DNA of 64,000 nt from Raineyella sp. LH-20 (GTDB lineage Bacteria; Actinomycetota; Actinomycetes; Propionibacteriales; Propionibacteriaceae), in NCBI RefSeq assembly GCF_033110965.1, contig NZ_CP137003.1, positions 3,224,001-3,288,000 of the forward strand, written 5' to 3'. Both the position numbers and the translations under genes were made by a program. Of the stretch, positions 58,163 through 64,000 are shown in pieces; position 1 is the first letter of the stretch, and the number at the start of each line of letters is the position of its first letter. The notes below the pieces were generated by a model that saw only the letters and a program-made list of their open reading frames with translations, made no database searches and was not told the origin of the DNA.

Positions 58163-59761
58163 TCAGGGGCGACGCTGCTGGCGGTCGAACATCTTCTGCA
58201 GGTCCGGCGACAGCTGGAAGTCCTGCATCGCGCGCTCCAGATCGACACCGTCCGGCGCCCCGGCCCCGAACGGCGAGGCCGTGGTCGCCTCGGTCTCGTC
58301 GTGCTCGGCCGGCTGGCCGGAGGCCCGCTTGGCGGGGTTGCCGGAGACCTTGTTCCCCTTCTTCTTCTGCTTCTTCGCCTGCTGCTTGGCCGGCCTGGCC
58401 GCCCCCGGCACGCCGGGCATCCCCGGCATCCCCGGCATCCCGCCCATCGCACCGCCGGCCATCGAGGCCATCATCTTGCGGGCGTCGACGAACCGGTTGA
58501 CCAGGTTGTTGACGTCGCTGACCGCGACGCCGGAGCCCTTGGCGATGCGCGACCGGCGAGAGCCGTTGAGGATGCTGACGTCGGCACGTTCGGCGGGGGT
58601 CATCGAGAGGATGATCGCCTCGACCCGGTCGATCTCCTTCTCGTCGATGTTCTCGATCTGGTCCTTCAGCTGACCCATCCCGGGCAGCATCCCGAACACC
58701 TTCGAGAGCGGGCCCATCCTGCGGACGGCCTTCATCTGGTCGAGGAAGTCCTGCAGACCGAACTCCTTGCCACCCTTCGAGGTGGTCAGCTTCGCCGCGG
58801 CCTTGGCGGACTGCTCGGCGTCGAACGTACGCTCCGCCTGCTCGATCAGCGTCAGTACGTCACCCATGCCGAGGATGCGCGAGGCCATCCGGTCGGGGTG
58901 GAAGACGTCGAAGTCCTCGAGCTTCTCGCCGTTGGAGGCGAACATGATCGGCTTGCCGGTGACCTTGCGGATCGACAGGGCCGCACCACCACGGGCGTCG
59001 CCGTCGAGCTTGGTGAGCACGACACCGTCGAAGCCGACGCCCTCCTGGAAGGCGTTCGCGGTGTTCACCGCGTCCTGGCCGATCATCGCGTCGACGACGA
59101 AGAGCACCTCGTCGGGGCGGACAGCGGTGCGGATGTCGGCGGCCTGCTGCATCATCTCGGCGTCGATGCCCAGCCGACCGGCGGTGTCCACGACCACGAC
59201 GTCGTACAGCTTGCGCTCGGCCTCTGCGATCGAGTCGCGCGCCACCTGCACCGGATCACCCACACCGTTGCCGGGCTGCGGCGCGTAGACATGCACGCCG
59301 GCACGCTCGCCGACCACCTGCAGCTGGTTGACCGCGTTGGGCCGCTGCAGGTCGGCGGCGACGAGGAGCGGGGTGTGTCCCTCGCGCTTGAGCCAGGTCG
59401 CCAGCTTGCCGGCCAGGGTGGTCTTGCCGGCGCCCTGGAGACCGGCCAGCATGATGACGGTCGGCGGTTGCTTGGCGAAACGGACCGTACGGGTCTGCCC
59501 GCCGAGAATCTCGGTCAGTTCCTCGTTGACGATCTTGATGATCTGCTGGGAGGGGTTCAGCGCCTGGGAGACCTCGGCGTTGCGCGCCTTGACCTTGACC
59601 GCATTGACGAATTCCTTGACCACGGCCAGGTTGACGTCCGCCTCCAGCAGCGCGATGCGGATCTCGCGCGCGGTCGCGTCGATGTCGGCGTCGGTCAGCC
59701 GACCTTTGCCGCGCAGGTTCTTGAAGGTCGCGGCCAGGCGGTCCTGCAGGGTGTCGAACAA
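58163..59761 (-). CDS. ffh: signal recognition particle protein
   Basis: GTPase that binds signal sequences and 4.5S RNA. 532 residues from TTG 59761 (FDTLQDRLAATFKNLRGKGR); GTG 59779 would add six residues, but CGAGGA stands before the TTG. N domain 1-90; G1 GLQGAGKT (107-114), DTAGRL, TKLDGDARGG; M domain from about 320 with a Gly/Met-rich loop GGAMGGMPGMPGMP. C-terminal Lys-rich KKQKKKGNK. Confidence 0.96.
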   Translation of the reverse strand: MFDTLQDRLAATFKNLRGKGRLTDADIDATAREIRIALLEADVNLAVVKEFVNAVKVKARNAEVSQALNPSQQIIKIVNEELTEILGGQTRTVRFAKQPPTVIMLAGLQGAGKTTLAGKLATWLKREGHTPLLVAADLQRPNAVNQLQVVGERAGVHVYAPQPGNGVGDPVQVARDSIAEAERKLYDVVVVDTAGRLGIDAEMMQQAADIRTAVRPDEVLFVVDAMIGQDAVNTANAFQEGVGFDGVVLTKLDGDARGGAALSIRKVTGKPIMFASNGEKLEDFDVFHPDRMASRILGMGDVLTLIEQAERTFDAEQSAKAAAKLTTSKGGKEFGLQDFLDQMKAVRRMGPLSKVFGMLPGMGQLKDQIENIDEKEIDRVEAIILSMTPAERADVSILNGSRRSRIAKGSGVAVSDVNNLVNRFVDARKMMASMAGGAMGGMPGMPGMPGVPGAARPAKQQAKKQKKKGNKVSGNPAKRASGQPAEHDETEATTASPFGAGAPDGVDLERAMQDFQLSPDLQKMFDRQQRRP

Positions 59762-59913
59762 GATGGTCCTCGGGTTCACTCAGCGCGGTGGTCGGTGGAG
59801 CCGACCACCGATGTCTCGGTGCTCGGCGGACGCGGCGGTCGGGCAGCACGGGGAACGTACGGACGTACGTCCCGGCGCATCTGACGTCCCAGGATACCCA
59901 CCCCGGACGGGGG

Positions 59914-61218
59914 TCAGGACCGCGCCGGCTCCAGCAGGGCGTCGACGAAGGCAGTGGCGTCGAACGGTGCAAGGTCGTCCATCCCCTCCCCCAGACCGAT
60001 CAGCTTGACCGGGACGCCCAGCTCGCGCTGCACCTGGATGACGATGCCGCCCTTGGCCGAGCCGTCCAGCTTGGTCAGGACGATGCCGGTGATCCCGATC
60101 TCCTGGGCGAACACCCGGGCCTGGGTGAGACCGTTCTGTCCGGTGGTCGCGTCGAGGACCAGCAGCACCTCACTGACCGGCGCCTTCTTCTCGATCACCC
60201 GCTTGATCTTGCCCAGCTCGTCCATCAGGCCGGTCTTGGTGTGCAGACGTCCGGCGGTGTCGACCAGCACCACGTCGACCTCCTGCTCGATGCCCGCACT
60301 GACGGCGTCGAAGGCGACCGATGCCGGGTCGGCACCCTCGGCCCCGCGTACGGTCGGCACGCCGACGCGCCCGCCCCAGGTCTCCAGCTGGTCGGCGGCC
60401 GCGGCCCGGAAGGTGTCGGCAGCACCGAGCAGCACGTCCTTGTCCTCCGCGACGAGCACCCGGGCGAGCTTGCCACAGGTGGTGGTCTTGCCGGTCCCGT
60501 TGACACCGACCACCATCACGACGGCCGGCGTCTCGCCGGCGCGCGCCACCCGCAGCGTACGGTCCAGGGTCGGGTCGACCAGCGCGACGAGCTCCTCGCG
60601 CAGCGCCGAGGCGGCGCCGGCGGGTTCGGCGACGCCCTCGACCCGCAGCCGGGTACGCAGCTTCTCGACCAGCTCGGTGGTCGGGCCGACCCCCATGTCG
60701 GAGGTGAGCAGGGTGTCCTCGAAGTCCTCCCAGGTCTCCTCGTCGAGCTTGTCGCTGGAGAGCAGCATCAGGAGTCCGCGAGCGAGCGCGTTGTTGGAAC
60801 CGGCGAGCCGGGCGCGGAGCCGAGCCATCCGGGTCCGCGGCGGCTCGGGGACCTCGAGCGGGATCTCGACCGGCGGCGTGGTGACCCCGCCCTCGAGGAC
60901 GGTGCCTTCGGCGGTCTCCGCCTCGTCGGGGCCCTCGGCCGGTGCCGCCTCGGGAGCCGTGGGCGCCTCGGCGGTGGATGCCTGCGGGCCGGCGTCCGGG
61001 GCGGCGGGTCGCTCCTCGACGGCCACTCCCCCCTCGGCCCCCCGCTCCGCGGCGGACGGTCCCGGACCGACCTGCGGACGGTCAGAGCCCGGCGGGAGCT
61101 TCCGCTGGGACATCGCGACGGCGACGACACCGGCGATCAGCAGGAGCGCGACGACGATGCTGACGATGATGGGCGTGACGAGCACGCTGGAGATCAGGGG
61201 CACCAACACGTCCCCCAT
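59914..61218 (-). CDS. ftsY: signal recognition particle receptor FtsY
   Basis: Receptor GTPase, 434 residues. N-terminal membrane segment (about 9-36), an acidic Ala/Glu/Pro-rich A-domain (45-125), N domain, and G domain with GVNGTGKTTTCGKLA (around 240), GAADTFRAAAADQL, DTAGRLHTK and TKLDGSAKGG. ffh follows directly on the same strand, 152 nt away. Confidence 0.96.
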   Translation of the reverse strand: MGDVLVPLISSVLVTPIIVSIVVALLLIAGVVAVAMSQRKLPPGSDRPQVGPGPSAAERGAEGGVAVEERPAAPDAGPQASTAEAPTAPEAAPAEGPDEAETAEGTVLEGGVTTPPVEIPLEVPEPPRTRMARLRARLAGSNNALARGLLMLLSSDKLDEETWEDFEDTLLTSDMGVGPTTELVEKLRTRLRVEGVAEPAGAASALREELVALVDPTLDRTLRVARAGETPAVVMVVGVNGTGKTTTCGKLARVLVAEDKDVLLGAADTFRAAAADQLETWGGRVGVPTVRGAEGADPASVAFDAVSAGIEQEVDVVLVDTAGRLHTKTGLMDELGKIKRVIEKKAPVSEVLLVLDATTGQNGLTQARVFAQEIGITGIVLTKLDGSAKGGIVIQVQRELGVPVKLIGLGEGMDDLAPFDATAFVDALLEPARS

Positions 61219-61264
61219 CTTGTCACGAGCGGGCGCGTCGCCCCCCGATCACGCCCGGAGGTGG

Positions 61265-61729
61265 TCAGCCGCCGAAGTCCCCGGTGGACGGCAAGGAGCT
61301 GCGACGTGGGGCCGTCCGCGGATCGCCGGTGGCCCCGTCCGCTCCGGCCGGGCCCGGGGCGGCGCCGCCGGTGGTGGCTGATCCGGTGGGTGGCGCAGTG
61401 GCCGACCCGTTGGGCTGCGCGGTGGCTGACTCGACCTCGGGCGCCGCGGTGCCGTGCCCACCGTCCTGGCCGGGGTCGACCTGACCGTCCTGAGTCGCTC
61501 CGGCACGGCTGAGGCGACGACGGGTGACGGCGCGTTCCAGGCCGACCAGACGGGGCGACGGTTCGGCCTCGCCGTTCAGCTGTCGGGCGGCCCATTCGAG
61601 GCTGCCGGCGATGTCCGGGGCCTTCTCCGAGACCTCGGGCAGGCCGCCGCGCATGCCGACGACCACGACGCCGCCGATCACCACGGCGACGACCAGCGCG
61701 ACGACCACGGAGATGACCACGACTCCCAT
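61265..61729 (-). CDS. membrane-anchored protein of unknown function
   Basis: 154 residues. One N-terminal membrane segment (about 3-25, VVVISVVVALVVAVVIGGVV), then GLPEVSEKAPDIAGSLEWAARQL and a disordered Ser/Thr/Ala/Gly-rich tail. Similar in shape to the FtsY N-terminus, but no family recognised. GGGAGG is 7 nt before ATG 61729. Confidence 0.65.
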   Translation of the reverse strand: MGVVVISVVVALVVAVVIGGVVVVGMRGGLPEVSEKAPDIAGSLEWAARQLNGEAEPSPRLVGLERAVTRRRLSRAGATQDGQVDPGQDGGHGTAAPEVESATAQPNGSATAPPTGSATTGGAAPGPAGADGATGDPRTAPRRSSLPSTGDFGG

Positions 61730-61858
61730 GCCAGTGCCTCCCGTACGGTCAGGATCCGAGCGTCAGGATCCGTGGTGATTCCCCGTCCGACGCCACGTCG
61801 CGCCACGATTTCAGCGCCCTGACAAGCGTCGAGTGTCCCTCAGCGTACCCGGCGGGGG

Positions 61859-62455
61859 TCACTTGGCGGAGTCGCCGGTGGTCTCCTTGGCCCGGACGTT
61901 CTTGGCCCGGACACCGGCGAACACCCACAGTTTGCTGAGGACGAAGTTGAACGGGGTGGCCACCAGGGTGCCGATCAGCGTCGCCCAGTAAAGCAGTGTG
62001 CGGAAGCCGTTCGAGTCGTCGAAGATCTCACGCGGCAGCGCCACCGGCGAGGTCGGGTTGATCAGCAGGGTCTGCACGATGAGGTTCACCACGAAGGCGG
62101 CCACGCCGGCGGCAAGGAACGGGAAGAATCCCCGCAACCAGCCGCCGTGGTGCCGGGACCGGAAGGTCCACATCCGGTTCAACTGGTAGTTCCAGGTGTT
62201 CGCGACGAGGAATGCCACGGTCGCGTACAGGTGGTAGAGGCGGACGTTCCACGGGGTGCCGAACAGGTTGAACAGCGGCGTCTCGTAGTGCGGGTAGATC
62301 TTCTTGCAGACGATCACCACCAGCAGGTTCACCAGCACACCCGATCCGCCCACGACACCGAACTTGAAGAACTGGCGGATGGTGTAGCCGTACTTCGCCC
62401 AGAACGACTTCTGCGGGGCGCTGGTCGTGCGCGGAGCGGGAGGGGTGGTGGTCAC
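61859..62455 (-). CDS. GtrA family membrane protein
   Basis: 198 residues with four membrane segments. FFKFGVVGGSGVLVNLLVVI is the GtrA signature, followed by VANTWNYQLNRMWTF and FVVNLIVQTLL, FNFVLSKLWVF. Family members move polyprenyl-phosphate-linked sugars; no glycosyltransferase gene is adjacent. GTG start. A basic tail is present. Confidence 0.9.
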   Translation of the reverse strand: MTTTPPAPRTTSAPQKSFWAKYGYTIRQFFKFGVVGGSGVLVNLLVVIVCKKIYPHYETPLFNLFGTPWNVRLYHLYATVAFLVANTWNYQLNRMWTFRSRHHGGWLRGFFPFLAAGVAAFVVNLIVQTLLINPTSPVALPREIFDDSNGFRTLLYWATLIGTLVATPFNFVLSKLWVFAGVRAKNVRAKETTGDSAK

Positions 62456-62503
62456 GGTGGTGCAGGCCTATCGATCGACGGAGTGGTGGATCCGGGGCGC
62501 GGG

Positions 62504-62533
62504 GCCGGCGGATCAGGGGTGCCGGGGGATCAG
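62504..62533. repeat. two 13-bp copies, 17-bp period, at the mutM stop codon
   Basis: gccggcggatcag (62504-62516) and gccgggggatcag (62521-62533); the second contains the mutM TGA (62530-62532). Confidence 0.6.
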
Positions 62534-63381
62534 TGACGGTTTCGGGGCTGCCGCTGACAGCGTGGACAGCGGAAGGACGAACGGTTCATGAACGCCTCCC
62601 GGCGGATCGGGGTGCCACAGCGGGGGCATGGCCGGTCCTCCTGTCCGTACGCGTTGAGGGAACGGTCGAAGTAGCCGCTCTCCCCGTTGACATCGACGTA
62701 CAGGGTGTCGAAGGACGTCCCGCCCTGGTCGAGTGCCCGTCCCATGATCGTACGCACCGCCTCGAGGAGGTCACGCGCCCGGGGTGCGGTCAGCACGTCG
62801 GTGGCCTGTGCATAGTGCATCCGGGCCAGCCACAGCGACTCGTCGGCGTAGATGTTGCCGATGCCCGACACCAGGGTCTGGTCGAGCAGGGCGCGCTTGA
62901 CGCCGGTCCGCCGGCGACGGAGCGCCCGGACCACCGCGTCGGCGTCGTACGCCTCCTCGAACGGGTCAGGCGCGATGTGGGCGATCTCGGGCGGTACACC
63001 GTCATCGGCCTCGCTGACCAGCAGTCCGCCGAACATTCGCTGGTCGCAGAATCTCACCTCAGGGCCCTCGTCGGCGAAAGCCAGGCGGACCCGGACGTGG
63101 GCCTGGTCGGGCGCGCCCGGCGCGTCCACCCGGAACTGTCCGCTCATGCCGAGGTGGGCGAGGACAGCCTCCCCCGAGTCGAGCGGGAACCACAGGTACT
63201 TGCCGCGCCGCGCCGGCTCACCGAACGTACGCCCCACCAGCCGGGCCGCGAAATCCGCCGGACCGCCCGGCTGGCGTCGCACCGGACGGGGATGGAGGAC
63301 CTCCACCGCCGCGACCGTACGACCGACGAGGTGCGGCGCAAGACCGCGCCGCACCACCTCGACCTCAGGCAATTCAGGCAT
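62530..63381 (-). CDS. mutM: formamidopyrimidine-DNA glycosylase
   Basis: Removes 8-oxoguanine; 283 residues. N-terminal [13 protein letters not shown] with catalytic Pro/Glu, [15 protein letters not shown], and a C-terminal zinc finger [11 protein letters not shown]...FRCPRCQR. Starts 11 nt after rnc. Confidence 0.96.
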   Translation of the reverse strand: MPELPEVEVVRRGLAPHLVGRTVAAVEVLHPRPVRRQPGGPADFAARLVGRTFGEPARRGKYLWFPLDSGEAVLAHLGMSGQFRVDAPGAPDQAHVRVRLAFADEGPEVRFCDQRMFGGLLVSEADDGVPPEIAHIAPDPFEEAYDADAVVRALRRRRTGVKRALLDQTLVSGIGNIYADESLWLARMHYAQATDVLTAPRARDLLEAVRTIMGRALDQGGTSFDTLYVDVNGESGYFDRSLNAYGQEDRPCPRCGTPIRREAFMNRSSFRCPRCQRQPRNRH

Positions 63382-63392
63382 CGTCGACCATC

Positions 63393-64000
63393 TCAGGCGG
63401 GGTCGGTGGCCCGGCCCCCCGGAGCGGTGTCGAGCACCGCAGGGGCGGACGCGTCACCGGCCGTGTCGTCTGTCGCGGTGCCGGCGTCAGCGGCCGCGCG
63501 GGCCTCCTGCTCGGCGTGCAGCGCCCGGTAGGCCGTCTCGGCGGCCTCCTGTTCGGCGTACTTCTTCGAACGTCCGGTGCCCGGGCCGAAGAGTCGGTCA
63601 CCGACCCGGACGTGGGCGGTGAACCGCTTGTCATGGTCCGGCCCGGCCGAGGTGACCTCGTACACCAGTGAGTCCGCCCCCACGTCGGCGGCGATCTCCT
63701 GCAACGAGGTCTTCCAGTCGAGCCCCGCCCCCATCGTCGCCGCTTCGCTGATCAGGTCGTCGAGGACGTGATGCACGAACGTACGGGCACCGTCGATGCC
63801 GTACTGGACGTGGATCGCCCCGATGATCGCCTCCATCGCGTCGGCCAACAGCGAGTCCTTGTCCCGGCCACCGGTGGTCAGCTCACCCCGCCCGAGGCGG
63901 AGCAGCCCACCGACGCCCAGCGTCCGCGCCACCCGAGCGAGGGCCTGGGTCGACACGACCGCGGCACGGAGCTTGGCCAGCCGCCCCTCGGCGAGATCGG
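63393..64000 (-). CDS. rnc: ribonuclease III (5' part outside the window)
   Basis: Partial: the frame is open to the window edge, so the N-terminus is missing. At least 202 residues are visible. RNase III domain end [40 protein letters not shown] (catalytic), dsRNA-binding domain with [35 protein letters not shown] low-complexity tail follows. rnc-mutM order is usual. Confidence 0.95.
   Translation of the reverse strand, partial: DLAEGRLAKLRAAVVSTQALARVARTLGVGGLLRLGRGELTTGGRDKDSLLADAMEAIIGAIHVQYGIDGARTFVHHVLDDLISEAATMGAGLDWKTSLQEIAADVGADSLVYEVTSAGPDHDKRFTAHVRVGDRLFGPGTGRSKKYAEQEAAETAYRALHAEQEARAAADAGTATDDTAGDASAPAVLDTAPGGRATDPA

Noticed and set aside
59762-59913. SRP 4.5S RNA between ftsY and ffh
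   Set aside because: No conserved GGAA/GCA tetraloop helix; only a GGTCGG-type short dyad.

Overview
The window is chromosomal DNA of a high-GC Gram-positive actinobacterium, probably near the Propionibacteriaceae (the family is inference). The evidence is the GC-rich, strongly GC3-biased coding sequence, a mycothiol gene (mshC), and several families that are largely actinobacterial (DUF3090, SCO1664-like, DUF2469, DUF5703). It is mostly core genome. I see no insertion sequence, prophage, CRISPR array or plasmid gene, and only one RNA gene, tRNA-Leu(GAG).

Layout. 1-381: non-coding edge with a leftward promoter and the tyrS terminator. 382-9052 (minus): arginine operon argC-J-B-D-F-R-H followed by tyrS. 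9053-9323: putative operator and a 27-bp perfect inverted repeat. 9324-13280 (minus): pheS-pheT and a small membrane protein. 13397-16899 (plus): two BioQ-like operators, then bioA, bioD and an APC-family permease. 17028-20391: a membrane protein, a SpoU-type rRNA methylase, and infC-rpmI-rplT, where infC has an ATC start and a ~240-nt leader. 20391-23986: SseB-like protein with a His-rich tail, Hsp20, unknowns and a HAD phosphatase. 24125-29955 (minus): PH-domain protein, hisG, hisE read in frame with mshC, then the SCO1664/DUF3090/phosphatase block and a flavin reductase. 30096-38056: aldo/keto reductase, tRNA-Leu, methyltransferase, a GT39-like membrane glycosyltransferase with a short leader ORF, ATP-dependent DNA ligase, tocopherol-cyclase-like protein, metallopeptidase. 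38057-43909: malate:quinone oxidoreductase, three unknown small genes, a secreted metallophosphoesterase, a cystathionine synthase-like enzyme, a small GNAT. 44028-64000 (minus): rnc-mutM-(GtrA, unknown)-ftsY-ffh-amidohydrolase-rpsP-KH-rimM-trmD, sdhCAB and a nitrilase, rplS-lepB-rnhB-DUF2469, and yraN-comM-dprA.

Genes in each operon are tightly packed, often with ATGA or GTGA overlaps. Many transcription units instead have a TANNNT-like -10 box 6-7 nt before the start codon and no ribosome binding site, which is the signature of leaderless transcription. Terminators are long perfect GC hairpins without clear U-tracts. Several genes end in short tandem repeats that contain or begin at the stop codon.

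Best candidates for something new: (1) the bioA-bioD-permease operon under twin BioQ-like operators, suggesting a bacterial biotin-precursor transporter; (2) the MshC-HisE continuous reading frame with a leaderless hisE promoter inside it; (3) the stop-codon-anchored tandem repeats at 3' gene ends; (4) the 26-codon leaderless leader ORF coupled to the GT39-like gene.
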